Below, in pieces: positions 16,618 to 24,999 of a stretch of 64,000 bases of DNA. Position 1 is the first letter of the stretch. The number at the start of each line of letters is the position of its first letter. A model generated the notes under the pieces. That model was not told where the DNA came from. It was given only the letters and a program-made list of their open reading frames with translations, and did no database searches. This stretch comes from Streptomyces sp. SID12488 (GTDB taxonomy: Bacteria > Actinomycetota > Actinomycetes > Streptomycetales > Streptomycetaceae). Position numbers and translations under genes: made by a program. Where the stretch lies: positions 62,001 to 126,000 of the forward strand of contig NZ_JAAGLT010000012.1 in the NCBI RefSeq assembly GCF_010548275.1. The letters run 5' to 3'.

Positions 16618-18750
16618 TCATCCGGCCGGTGCGCTCCCGTCGTGCCGGGCAGTGAGGTCCAGGTCGTGTCCGGGCGCGCGCAGCCGGTGCGCCTCGGATA
16701 TGGGGGACGTGTCCATGGGCGGTACGTCCCTGGGGTGGTCCATGGCGGGCACGGCTGCATCGGTGCGGCCCGCGTCTTCGCCCGACGGGGGGACGATCAC
16801 CGGCTCCGGGTGTGCGGCCTCGTACCCGGCCGGGTACGAGGACTCCGCGTACGTCGGTTCCGGGGGTGCCGGTTGTCCGGCGGGCGCCTGAGCGCGCGCC
16901 GACTTCCCGTACTCCGCCTCGTACGCCCTCTCCATCGCCGCCACGGCCGGGTCCGTGTAGTCCGACTCCAGCTGGCGCGCCTCGGCGAGCCCGATACCGC
17001 GCTGGAAGGCGGCCATGAGTCCGGGGTCGTGCGCGACGTGTTCGCTCTCCGGGCGGGGGGCCGCCGGGCCGCCGCGCAGTTGGGGCGCGATGTGCTCCTG
17101 TGCGCGGCGGCGGGGCAGTTGGGGCTTGCCCATGGTTCCGCGCACGGCGCTGTTGCGGGGGGTGGGCGGCGCCGTCACGTTCTCCGCGACGGTCCGCCGG
17201 TCGTCGGGGCGGACACCGGGCATCGCCTCCGCGGGGTTGGGCCGCTCCTGGCGGGCTCCGCGTACGGGCAGCGGTGCCGGGCCCCGGCCGTTCGGCACGG
17301 GTTCGGTGGACCGGGGGGTCTCCGGCCGCCGCCGCGTCGAGCCGCCGGGCTGGGCGCGGGGGCCGGGCGTCGAGGGCGCCGGATGCCGTCCCTCGTGTCC
17401 TGCGGCCGACGGACGCTGCCGGGGCGGCTCGGCCACCCTCCGCATGCTCCCGGTCTCGTGGGTCGGGGCCTGGGTGGGGGCCGGTGGCTGAGCCGTGGCG
17501 GGGGGACGCGACTGGGCCACACCCACGATGCCGCCCGCTGCCGTGCCCGTGCCCAGCAGCCCCTGCGGTACGACGAGCACGGCCTGCACACCGCCGTAGA
17601 TGTTGGTCTGGAGGCGGACGTGGATGCCGTGCCGGCGGGCGAGCTGGGAGACCACGAAGAGGCCGATGCGGCCGTCCTGGAGCAGGCTGGCGACGTTGAC
17701 CTGGTCGGGGTCGGTGAGCAGCGTGTTCATCTTGTGCTGCTCGCCCACGGGCATGCCGAGGCCGCGGTCCTCGACCTCGATGGCGAGCCCCGAGGTCACG
17801 AGGTTGGCGCGCAGCAGCACCTGGGTGTGGGGGGCGGAGAACACGGTGGCGTTCTCGACGAGTTCGGCGAGCAGGTGGATGACGTCGGCGACGGCGTGTC
17901 CGCGCAGGGTGCCGTCGATCGGGGGCACGAGTTTGACCCGCGAGTACTGCTCGACCTCCGCGATGGCCGAGCGGAGCACCTCCGTCATGGAGACCGGGTT
18001 GCTCCACTGGCGGCGCGAGACGGCGCCGCCGAGGACTGCGAGGTTCTCGGCGTGCCGACGGATGCGGGTGGCGAGGTGGTCGACATGGAAGAGGCCCTTG
18101 AGCAGGTCGGGGTCCTCGATCTCGTGTTCCAGCTCGTCGAGGATGGAGATCTCGCGGTGCACGAGGGACTGGAGGCGCCGGGCGAGGTTGACGAAGACCT
18201 CGACCTTCTGTTCGCTGCCCGTCTGGCTGGAGAGCTGCGAGGCCTGGACGACCGCGGTGAGGGCGCTGTCGTGGGCTCGGGCGAGGTCGGCTCCGAGAAG
18301 TTCGAAGTCGTCGGCGTCGGCAGCGGGTACACCCTGTGTCCTACGGGCCGGCGGTGGGTCGCCACGCCGCAGCCCCTCGACGAGGGCGCGCAGCTCCACC
18401 TCGCCGCGGGCGCTGGTGCGGCGCAGGGCGCCCAGGCGGTCGTGCACGAACCTGGCTGCGCGGTCGGCGGCCACCAGGGCGAACACGACGCCCCCGAGGG
18501 CCACGGCGATCGCCCCGGCGAGTACGGCGAACAGACTGAGCGTGGGCCGCACCCCGGTGTCGCGGACGATGAACAGGACGGCCGCGCAGGCGCTGAGGGC
18601 GACCGCGAGGGGCGGCAGCACGGCGAGCCGCATGAGCTGGGGACGTATCTGGGTCTCGGGCAGTGGGGGGACAGTACGCGCGACCGGCCGACCGTGCCGT
18701 CCGCCCTCACGGCGGTCTGCACGGGGGGCCGGTGCTCGGAGGTGAGACAT
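16618..18750 (-). CDS. cvnA: Conservon sensor histidine kinase-like protein (CvnA)
   Basis: 710 residues from ATG 18750, preceded by GAGGACGAAG. Two hydrophobic helices (about 40-60 and 70-95) anchor it. A HAMP-like/coiled region leads to an ATPase domain with the N box HLLAELVENATVFS, the G1 box VEDRGLGMP and the G2 region GLFVVSQLARRHG. The C-terminal 300 residues are proline-rich and probably disordered. CvnA-type kinases are atypical, and a canonical response-regulator partner is absent here. It is the first gene of the cvn operon. Confidence 0.92.
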   Translation of the reverse strand: MSHLRAPAPRADRREGGRHGRPVARTVPPLPETQIRPQLMRLAVLPPLAVALSACAAVLFIVRDTGVRPTLSLFAVLAGAIAVALGGVVFALVAADRAARFVHDRLGALRRTSARGEVELRALVEGLRRGDPPPARRTQGVPAADADDFELLGADLARAHDSALTAVVQASQLSSQTGSEQKVEVFVNLARRLQSLVHREISILDELEHEIEDPDLLKGLFHVDHLATRIRRHAENLAVLGGAVSRRQWSNPVSMTEVLRSAIAEVEQYSRVKLVPPIDGTLRGHAVADVIHLLAELVENATVFSAPHTQVLLRANLVTSGLAIEVEDRGLGMPVGEQHKMNTLLTDPDQVNVASLLQDGRIGLFVVSQLARRHGIHVRLQTNIYGGVQAVLVVPQGLLGTGTAAGGIVGVAQSRPPATAQPPAPTQAPTHETGSMRRVAEPPRQRPSAAGHEGRHPAPSTPGPRAQPGGSTRRRPETPRSTEPVPNGRGPAPLPVRGARQERPNPAEAMPGVRPDDRRTVAENVTAPPTPRNSAVRGTMGKPQLPRRRAQEHIAPQLRGGPAAPRPESEHVAHDPGLMAAFQRGIGLAEARQLESDYTDPAVAAMERAYEAEYGKSARAQAPAGQPAPPEPTYAESSYPAGYEAAHPEPVIVPPSGEDAGRTDAAVPAMDHPRDVPPMDTSPISEAHRLRAPGHDLDLTARHDGSAPAG

Positions 18751-19037
18751 CTTCGTCCTCGTACTGGTGCGTCGGGACCTGGGGACCGCGCGTCTGCGCG
18801 ACCCGGGCGTGCGCCATGGCGGTGCCGGTCGAGAGCCGAAAAAAACGGCCCTGTGTTGCCCGGCGACCACTCACAGTAGTCGGCAACGCATCACGTGCGG
18901 TGGGCAGTTGACAAACTCCCCCGAACGAGGTCCCGCTCTGGTATGACATCTCGCACGGCAGACCGATAAGCCCTTCGGACGCACGTTCCCCCACCCTGTC
19001 AAATCGATCAGGGCTGGTCAGAACCAGTCACGAACAG
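18751..19037. other. Upstream region of the conservon operon
   Basis: About 290 bp with no supported gene, bounded on the right by the terminator at 19038-19080. It should hold the cvnA promoter on the minus strand. A TTGACA element occurs at about 18907 (plus strand) and another on the minus strand near 19002, but neither has a convincing -10 at normal spacing. Confidence 0.4.
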
Positions 19038-19080
19038 ACGGCGAGGGCCGGGGAGTCATCTGCTCCCCGGCCCTCGCCGT
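19038..19080 (-). terminator. Terminator of the metallo-hydrolase gene
   Basis: A perfect 18-bp stem (ACGGCGAGGGCCGGGGAG and complement) with a 7-nt loop, 42 nt after the stop of the gene ending at 19123. It insulates that gene from the cvn promoter. Confidence 0.88.
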
Positions 19081-19122
19081 CCGTACGGTTGTCCGTCCGT
19101 CGTCCGTTTTCGCCCGTCGCCG

Positions 19123-20379
19123 TCAGCCCGCGGAAACCGCCTTGGGCTCTCCGCTGCCGTCCGCAGTTCCGCCCTGAATGTCACCGGCCGTGTCGGTCCG
19201 GGCATCGTCGACGTCAGCCGTACGAGTGATATCGCCCGTACGAGAAGCGTCGACCGCCGGCCAGCCGCCCGTCGGGAGCACGGCCACGCCCCGCCACCAG
19301 GGCTCCGAGGGGACGGTCTCGGCGGTGGGTTCGAAGGGCTCACCCGGGTGGGGCAGCGCGATCCGCGCGTCCGCCTTGCGTGCGGCGGCGATCGTGCCCT
19401 CGCCGGGGTCCGACCACGCGTGCGCCGCCAGGTTGAAGGTGCCCCAGTGGATCGGCAGCATCAGACCGCCGTCGGCCCCGCCCTGGAGGTCGAGGTGGGC
19501 GCGCATACCCTCCTCCGGGGTCATGTGAATGTCGGGCCAGAACTCGCTGTAGGCCCCGATCTGGATCATCGTGGCGTCGAACGGACCATGGTCGGCGCCG
19601 ATGTCCCGGAAGCCCTCGAAGTACCCCGTGTCACCGCTGTGGTAGACGCGGTGCTCCGCACCGGCGACGACCCAGGAGGCCCACAGGGTGTGCTGGGTGT
19701 TGCGCAGGCCGCGGCCACAGAAGTGGCGGGCCGGGGTGGCGGTCAGCGTCAGGCCGCCGACCTTCGTCGACTCGTGCCAGTCCAGCTCGCGCAGCCGGTC
19801 GGCCGGGACGCCCCAGCGCTCCAGATGGGCGCCGACACCGAGCGGTACCGCGAACAGCGTGTCCGTGCCGGCCAGCGCCTTGATCGTGGGCATGTCCAGA
19901 TGGTCGTAGTGGTCGTGCGAGATGACGACGACGTCGACCGGACCGAGCGCCGCCAGCGGCACGGGCACCGGATGCAGCCGCTTGGGCCCGGCGAAGGCGA
20001 ACGGCGAACAGCGCTCACCCCAGACGGGGTCGAAGAGCACACGCTGTCCGTCGATCTCGGTGAGCACGCTGGAGTGGCCCATCCAGGTCAGCCGGAGACC
20101 GCTGACCGGGGGCTTCGCGAGGTCGGCGAGCGTCGTGGCGTGCACCGGCACGGTCCCGGCCGGGGCGCGGCGGACCCGGTCCTCCTTGCGCAGGGAGGAC
20201 TTCGCGAACTCGAGCATGGCACCGTCGGGCCGCGGGGTACCCGGCGGATTCTGGAAGACACCGTCCGCGAAGTGCGGCGATCTACGGATCCGCGCCAGGC
20301 GCTCCCCACTCGGGTCCGCACCGAAGGCCGCGGGCCGCAGCGCGCGCAGCCCTGAGTTCGGAGAGGGGAATCCGGTCAC
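19123..20379 (-). CDS. Metallo-beta-lactamase-fold hydrolase (UlaG / NAPE-PLD-like)
   Basis: 418 residues from a GTG start preceded by GGAGGTACC. The zinc motif is VVISHDHYDHLD (HxHxDH), followed by metal histidines in ARHFCGRG and YHSGDTGY. The layout matches the N-acylphosphatidylethanolamine phospholipase D-like / UlaG-like group that hydrolyses phosphodiester or lactone substrates. Natural substrate unknown. The C-terminal 60 residues are Asp/Thr-rich and not part of the fold. Confidence 0.85.
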   Translation of the reverse strand: MTGFPSPNSGLRALRPAAFGADPSGERLARIRRSPHFADGVFQNPPGTPRPDGAMLEFAKSSLRKEDRVRRAPAGTVPVHATTLADLAKPPVSGLRLTWMGHSSVLTEIDGQRVLFDPVWGERCSPFAFAGPKRLHPVPVPLAALGPVDVVVISHDHYDHLDMPTIKALAGTDTLFAVPLGVGAHLERWGVPADRLRELDWHESTKVGGLTLTATPARHFCGRGLRNTQHTLWASWVVAGAEHRVYHSGDTGYFEGFRDIGADHGPFDATMIQIGAYSEFWPDIHMTPEEGMRAHLDLQGGADGGLMLPIHWGTFNLAAHAWSDPGEGTIAAARKADARIALPHPGEPFEPTAETVPSEPWWRGVAVLPTGGWPAVDASRTGDITRTADVDDARTDTAGDIQGGTADGSGEPKAVSAG

Positions 20380-20563
20380 GGTACCTCCAGGTGGAGTCGG
20401 TCAGACATTCCATTATGGTCGTCCCCTCCGACAGTCCGGCGTCGTGCGTGTGTCGGCCGGGTCATTCCAAGGAAAGACCAAAGTTCGGAACGGTGGGCGG
20501 TGCGTGCGGGGCCGATGCCCCACGGCAGCACACAACTGAACGACGAGTCAGTATATTCCCCGC

Positions 20564-21754
20564 ATGACAACCCTCCAGGGCGCTCCCCTGCTCTCCCTCA
20601 CCTGGACAGATCACCTCACCGGCCACCAGGGCTTCCTCGTCGTGGACAGACTGGTGCGGGGCGTGTCCAGCGGCGGGCTGAGGATGCGCGCGGGCTGCAC
20701 TCTGGACGAGGTCGCCGGGCTGGCCCGTGGCATGACCATGAAAGAAGCCCTGCACTACAACCCCAAGGGCCGTTACATCCCGCTGGGCGGCGCCAAGGGC
20801 GGCGTCGACTGCGATCCCCAGGACCCGGCGGCGTACGGCCTGCTGGTGCGCTACCTGCGTGCGATGCGGCCGTACGTCGAGAGCATCTGGACCACGGGCG
20901 AGGATCTTGGCCTCACCCAGGACCTCGTCGACCGGGCGGCGACCGAGGCCGGTCTCGTGTCATCGATCCAGGCCGTCTATCCGCTGCTGGACGACGAGAC
21001 GGTGGCCCGCGCGCGGCTCGCGGACGCGTTCGCGGTCGTGGTGGACGGCATCGGGCTCGACGAGCTGGTCGGCGGCTGCGGGGTCGCGGAGTCCGTACTC
21101 GCGGCGCTCGACCGGGCCGCGGTGCCGTACACCGGGACAAGGGTCGCCGTACAGGGGCTCGGCACGATGGGCGGGGCCACGGCACGCTTCCTCACGCGCG
21201 CGGGGCTCACGGTGGTGGCCGTCGCCGACATCAAGGGCACGATCGCCAACCCGGCGGGCCTCGACGTCGAGGCACTGCTCGCGGCCCGGGACACGTACGG
21301 CACCGTGGACCGCGCGGTGCTGCGTCCCGACGACCGTGAACTGCCGGGCGATGCCTGGCTGTCCGTGCCGGCGGAGGTGCTGGTGCCGGCGGCGGTCTCG
21401 TACGCCGTCGACACCGGGAACCAGGCGGGGATCACCGCGCGTTGGATCGTCGAGGCCGCCAACATGCCCGTGCTGCCGGAGGCCGAGGAGTTGCTCGCCG
21501 CGCGCGGCGTCGTCGTACTGCCGGACGTGGTCGTCAACTCCGGTACGAACGCCTGGTGGTGGTGGACGCTGTTCGGGGACATCGGCGCGGACGCGGAGGA
21601 GGCGTTCGCGTACACCCGACGCTCGATGCGGGCCCTGATCGACCAGGTGCTCGCGCGCGCGGGGGCCGACGGGACGACTCCGCGGGCGGCGGCGCACGCG
21701 ATCGTCGAGGACCGGCTGCCGGTGATCGCGGAGCGGTTCGGGTGGTACCGGTGA
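20564..21754 (+). CDS. Glu/Leu/Phe/Val dehydrogenase family protein
   Basis: 396 residues. The N-terminal half carries GGLRMRAGCTLDEV, MTMKEAL (K60) and GGAKGGVD (K78), the substrate and catalytic lysines of the amino acid dehydrogenase superfamily. The Rossmann domain has VQGLGTMGG. The enzyme would deaminate a branched-chain or aromatic amino acid to its keto acid with NAD+. An unusual run of four tryptophans (AWWWWTLFGD) precedes the C-terminal helices. Divergent from the metallo-hydrolase gene with a 184-bp shared upstream region. Substrate specificity cannot be assigned. Confidence 0.85.
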   Translation: MTTLQGAPLLSLTWTDHLTGHQGFLVVDRLVRGVSSGGLRMRAGCTLDEVAGLARGMTMKEALHYNPKGRYIPLGGAKGGVDCDPQDPAAYGLLVRYLRAMRPYVESIWTTGEDLGLTQDLVDRAATEAGLVSSIQAVYPLLDDETVARARLADAFAVVVDGIGLDELVGGCGVAESVLAALDRAAVPYTGTRVAVQGLGTMGGATARFLTRAGLTVVAVADIKGTIANPAGLDVEALLAARDTYGTVDRAVLRPDDRELPGDAWLSVPAEVLVPAAVSYAVDTGNQAGITARWIVEAANMPVLPEAEELLAARGVVVLPDVVVNSGTNAWWWWTLFGDIGADAEEAFAYTRRSMRALIDQVLARAGADGTTPRAAAHAIVEDRLPVIAERFGWYR

Positions 21755-21865
21755 CGGTGTCCGGCTACGGGTGCCATCCCCGCGAACCGGCCGTATTGAC
21801 GGGTATTCGCAGGGATTGACGGGGCTGCCCCGCCATCGTGTCCGGTGACGGAATAGTGTGGCCGC

Positions 21866-22480
21866 GTGGCAAGGGTGCGGTTGAACGTGGCCGAGCGGCG
21901 CGAGGAGTTGTTGCGGGCCGCCATCGAGCAGATCGAGGCGCGAGGCGTGGCGGCGGTGAGGATCGCCGACGTGGCCGGCGTCCTCGGGGTGAGCAACGCG
22001 CTGGTGCTGTACCACTTCTCGACCAAGGAGAAGCTCGTCGCCGCCGCGTTCCGGTACGCGGCCGAGGCCGACCTCACCCACCTGGGCAAGCTTCTCGGGC
22101 GCCGTTCCCCCGCGCTGCGCCGACTGCGGTCCGCCGTGCGCTGGTACGCACCGACCGGTCAGGCCAAGGGCTGGCGGCTGTGGATCGAGGGGTGGGCGGT
22201 GTCCCTGCGCGACCCCGCACTGCGGGAGGTCGCCGGGGACCTGGACCGGCGCTGGAAGGCCGCGATCACCGAGGTCATCGCCGAAGGGGTGGCCGCGGGC
22301 GAGTTCGAGTGCCCCGACCCCACGGGCACGGCACTGCGGCTCACGGCGCTGCTGGACGGGCTCGCCGTCCAGATGACGGCGTACGACGGGGTGTCGCGGT
22401 CGCGGGCCGAGCAGTGGGTGGACGCTGCGCTGGCCGGGGAACTGGGGTTGGAGCGGGCGGCGTTGACGTCGGGTGGGTGA
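21866..22480 (+). CDS. TetR family transcriptional regulator
   Basis: 204 residues from GTG 21866. The N-terminal helix-turn-helix (ERREELLRAAIEQIEARGVAAVRIADVAGVLGV region, about 8-55, ending VLYHFSTKEKL) is typical, with a BetI-like C-terminal ligand-binding domain. It follows the amino acid dehydrogenase by 111 nt on the same strand and could regulate it, but no operator was recognised. Confidence 0.88.
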   Translation: MARVRLNVAERREELLRAAIEQIEARGVAAVRIADVAGVLGVSNALVLYHFSTKEKLVAAAFRYAAEADLTHLGKLLGRRSPALRRLRSAVRWYAPTGQAKGWRLWIEGWAVSLRDPALREVAGDLDRRWKAAITEVIAEGVAAGEFECPDPTGTALRLTALLDGLAVQMTAYDGVSRSRAEQWVDAALAGELGLERAALTSGG

Positions 22481-22498
22481 GTTTCGTGGCCGTCGGCC

Positions 22499-22563
22499 GG
22501 GGGCTGCGCCCCCAGCCCCCCTTCGGCCCGAACGGCCTCGTCCTCAAACGCCGGACGGGCTGA
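22499..22563 (+). repeat. GC-rich hairpin and putative dispersed Streptomyces intergenic sequence
   Basis: A GGGGG-CTGCG-CCCCC hairpin is followed by CTCGTCCTCAAACGCCGG ACGGGCTGA-type sequence, just downstream of the TetR stop. From memory, similar sequences recur after genes in many Streptomyces genomes. Only one copy is present in this window. It may act as a terminator for the TetR gene. Confidence 0.45.
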
Positions 22564-22590
22564 AAATGTCCGCCCGGCGCTGAAAAGTGC

Positions 22591-23409
22591 TCACGCGACC
22601 CAGTCGATCCGGCTCTTGATGTCGACCGGTGACAGGCTCCCCTTGGCCGTCACATGATCGCCCGACGACTCACCTCGCAGGCGCCGGCCGATCCACGGGA
22701 CCAGGTACTCGCGGGCCCAGTGCACGTTGTCGCGGCGGATCTCGAAGGTGCCGCGCGGAGGCAACAGCGGCCAGGGCTGGTCCGGGTCGGCCGGGATTTC
22801 GAGGCCGAGGACCTGTCCCGCGCGCAGCGCCACGCGCGTGTGCCCCTCGGGCGAGAGGTGCAGCCGGTCGCCGTCCCAGGCCCTGCGGTCCTGGATGGTC
22901 TTCAGGGACCACAGATCGAGCACGGGACAGCCGTACCGGTCGGCGATGGCCCGGAGATGTCCGTTGTACGTGGCGATCTTGCCGCGCATGTGCTTCAGCA
23001 CCGGGACGTTTCGGGTGTCGAAGCCGGTCGTCACCATGACCGTGCCGACCGCCGAGGTGAGGCCGATCACCGCTCGCTCGAAGCGCTCGGCGACCTCGTC
23101 CGGGTCACTGCCGGGCCGGATGATGTCGTTGCCCCCCGCGCAGAAGGAGACCAGGTCCGGAGCCTGCTCCCTGGCGCGCGGAAGCTGCTCGGCCACGATG
23201 TGGTCGAGCAGCTTCCCGCGTACCGCGAGGTTCGTGTAGTCGAAGTCGCCCTCGGGGCGCCGGTCCGCGAGCAGTACTGCGAACCGGTCGGCCCAGCCGA
23301 CGAACGACCCGTCCGGGCCGGGGTCGCCGACGCCCTCGGTGAAGCTGTCCCCCACCGCCACGTACGACCCGATCACTGCTCTGCTGTCATTCTTCGAATC
23401 GTCTGCCAC
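22591..23409 (-). CDS. SGNH/GDSL hydrolase
   Basis: 272 residues. The four SGNH blocks are visible: GDSFTEG (nucleophile S22), the glycine in the second block, GGNDI and DRLHLSPEGH (catalytic Asp/His). No signal peptide or lipobox is present, so it is probably cytoplasmic. These esterases hydrolyse acyl or acetyl esters; the substrate is unknown. The GTG at 23409 has only a distant purine stretch, so the start is tentative. Confidence 0.85.
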   Translation of the reverse strand: MADDSKNDSRAVIGSYVAVGDSFTEGVGDPGPDGSFVGWADRFAVLLADRRPEGDFDYTNLAVRGKLLDHIVAEQLPRAREQAPDLVSFCAGGNDIIRPGSDPDEVAERFERAVIGLTSAVGTVMVTTGFDTRNVPVLKHMRGKIATYNGHLRAIADRYGCPVLDLWSLKTIQDRRAWDGDRLHLSPEGHTRVALRAGQVLGLEIPADPDQPWPLLPPRGTFEIRRDNVHWAREYLVPWIGRRLRGESSGDHVTAKGSLSPVDIKSRIDWVA

Positions 23410-23552
23410 ATCGGCCCATGATTCACCTTCCGATGTGAGCTACGCGACCGTAGGAAGGGGTTGACTCGCGGTGAGATAAGCCACTCGTCAAGTGTTGGTC
23501 AACCCGGAATAGCGGGACGACTCGACTCGTGGACCACCTCATCGTGCGCGTG

Positions 23553-24533
23553 TCAGCCGACAGCGACACCCTTCGAGCGGAGGTACGCGACCGGGTCCAC
23601 GTCGGAGCCGTAGTCCGGGGTGGTGCGGATCTCGAAGTGCAGGTGCGGTCCCGTCACGTTGCCGGTGGCACCCGAGAGGCCGATCTGCTGACCCTCCGTC
23701 ACGCTCTGGCCGGCCGAGACGGAGAGCTGGGAGAGGTGAGCGTACTGGGCGTAGTAGCCGTCGGCGAGCTGGATGACGACCTGGTTGCCGTACGCGCCGC
23801 CCCAGCCGGCGGAGACGACGGTGCCGGCGCCGACAGCCTTGAGGGAGGTGCCGGTCGGGACGACGAAGTCGACGCCCGTGTGGTAACCGCTGGACCACAT
23901 GCTGCCCGCCACGCGGTAACCGGTGCCGATGGTGGCACCGGACACGGGGAGCGTGAAGCCGCTGGCGCTGCTGGAGCCACTGGTGTCGGCGGCCTCGGTG
24001 GTCGTCGAGGTCTCGGCCGTCGCACTCTCGGTGGCCGGCTTGGACGTCTCGGTCCGGGTGGACTTCGATGAGTACGAGGACTTCGCGGAGGACGAGGAAG
24101 GCGAAGAGGTCGACGCGGCCTTCTTGCCGATCGTCAGCTTCAGACCGGGGTGGATCAGGCTCGGGTCGGCGCCGATGGCGGTGCGGTTGTCCGAGTAGAG
24201 CTTCTGCCAGCCACCGCTGACGCTCTGCTCCTGCGCGATCTTCGAGAGGTAGTCGCCGGCCTGGACCGCGTAGGTTTTGACGCTTGCCTTCTTGGCGGCG
24301 GAAGCGGCCTTTTCGGCCTTCGCCGTCTTCGCGGAAACGGAATCGGCCGTTGTGGACTTGGCTGTTTCCGAAAGCGACGACACGGACTGGGTCGCGGACT
24401 CCGCCGTGGCCGCGTGGGCGCCGGTGGCTCCCAGCAACGGCAGGGCGAGAGCCGCTCCGCCGGTTCCGGCGACGGCTATCGAGCGGGTGAATCGCTGGGA
24501 CTTCGGACGGCGGTGCTTACCCTTCGCGGGCAT
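23553..24533 (-). CDS. Secreted LysM / M23 cell-wall peptidase
   Basis: 326 residues. An N-terminal twin-basic, hydrophobic signal sequence ends in GAHAATA (about 1-42). A LysM domain (86-136, YAVQAGDYLSKIA) binds peptidoglycan. A Ser/Thr-rich linker (138-192) leads to an M23 endopeptidase with H218xxxD222, H266 and the HLH pair at 297-299, all zinc/catalytic positions present. It would cleave peptidoglycan crosslinks outside the cell. Its 5' leader is a c-di-AMP riboswitch, the same arrangement as cell-wall hydrolases such as rpfA in Streptomyces. Confidence 0.95.
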   Translation of the reverse strand: MPAKGKHRRPKSQRFTRSIAVAGTGGAALALPLLGATGAHAATAESATQSVSSLSETAKSTTADSVSAKTAKAEKAASAAKKASVKTYAVQAGDYLSKIAQEQSVSGGWQKLYSDNRTAIGADPSLIHPGLKLTIGKKAASTSSPSSSSAKSSYSSKSTRTETSKPATESATAETSTTTEAADTSGSSSASGFTLPVSGATIGTGYRVAGSMWSSGYHTGVDFVVPTGTSLKAVGAGTVVSAGWGGAYGNQVVIQLADGYYAQYAHLSQLSVSAGQSVTEGQQIGLSGATGNVTGPHLHFEIRTTPDYGSDVDPVAYLRSKGVAVG

Positions 24534-24548
24534 GACGAATTCCTTCTC

Positions 24549-24754
24549 CGTCGCCTGCGGGGTGAGCTGTCGGGTGCGGACTGGAGATGTCCGGCCACGC
24601 CTGAACGTGACTTAACCCCAAGCCTGTTCCAGAGACCGGAACAGGCGTTCTACCTGTGGGTCCCCCGCTCCTGCCGTTTTCGGGTGTTAGATGCGGGCTC
24701 CGGGCGGCGGCAGGATTGGGCGTCCGTCCGGATTGGTGGCGAACGTAAGCGACC
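24549..24754 (-). promoter_or_regulatory. c-di-AMP (ydaO-yuaA type) riboswitch
   Basis: The minus-strand leader of the M23 peptidase holds the core ydaO elements in order: GGCAGGAGCGGGGGACCCA, GGGGTTAAG, GGCCGGACATCTCC and CCCGACAGCTCACC followed by CGCAGGCGAC. The closing helix P1 pairs GTCGC at 24749-24753 with GCGAC at about 24549-24553. A 10-bp peripheral hairpin (GCCTGTTCC / GGAACAGGC) sits between the conserved blocks. High c-di-AMP is expected to switch expression off. The ribosome-binding site GGAGAAGG follows directly. Confidence 0.94.
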
Positions 24755-24756
24755 AG

Positions 24757-24783
24757 GACGCACCGGAACAAGCCTCAAGTTCC
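24757..24783 (-). promoter_or_regulatory. Candidate ECF-sigma (SigE-like) promoter of the M23 peptidase
   Basis: Minus-strand GGAAC (24783-24779) and CGTC (24760-24757) are 18 bp apart, the AAC/CGTC pattern of cell-envelope ECF sigma factors. Initiation a few bases on would fall at the 5' edge of the riboswitch helix P1. Inference from pattern and position only. Confidence 0.4.
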
Positions 24784-24999
24784 CTGTGTACGGATTTCCT
24801 GTGATCCTCCCCAGAATTCCCGGTCACTGTCCGTGAATCTGGAACCTTCAGCCCCCTGGAACTCCTTTGAAACACACCGAAATTACGTGAACATGACGGC
24901 GACTCAGGGTCACGGATATGACGCTGCTCACGCGCCCGATTCACAGCAACCGTCATTTCCCAGCGAGTTGGAATGAAGGCGTCATAACGGACAGACGCA
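24784..24999. other. Intergenic region upstream of the riboswitch promoter
   Basis: About 215 bp between the alpha-galactosidase stop and the peptidase promoter. It is AT-richer than its surroundings, and no gene or hairpin was supported. Confidence 0.4.

Noticed and set aside
16558..18879. Long plus-strand frame opposite cvnA
   Set aside because: Shadow frame opposite a clear CvnA kinase.
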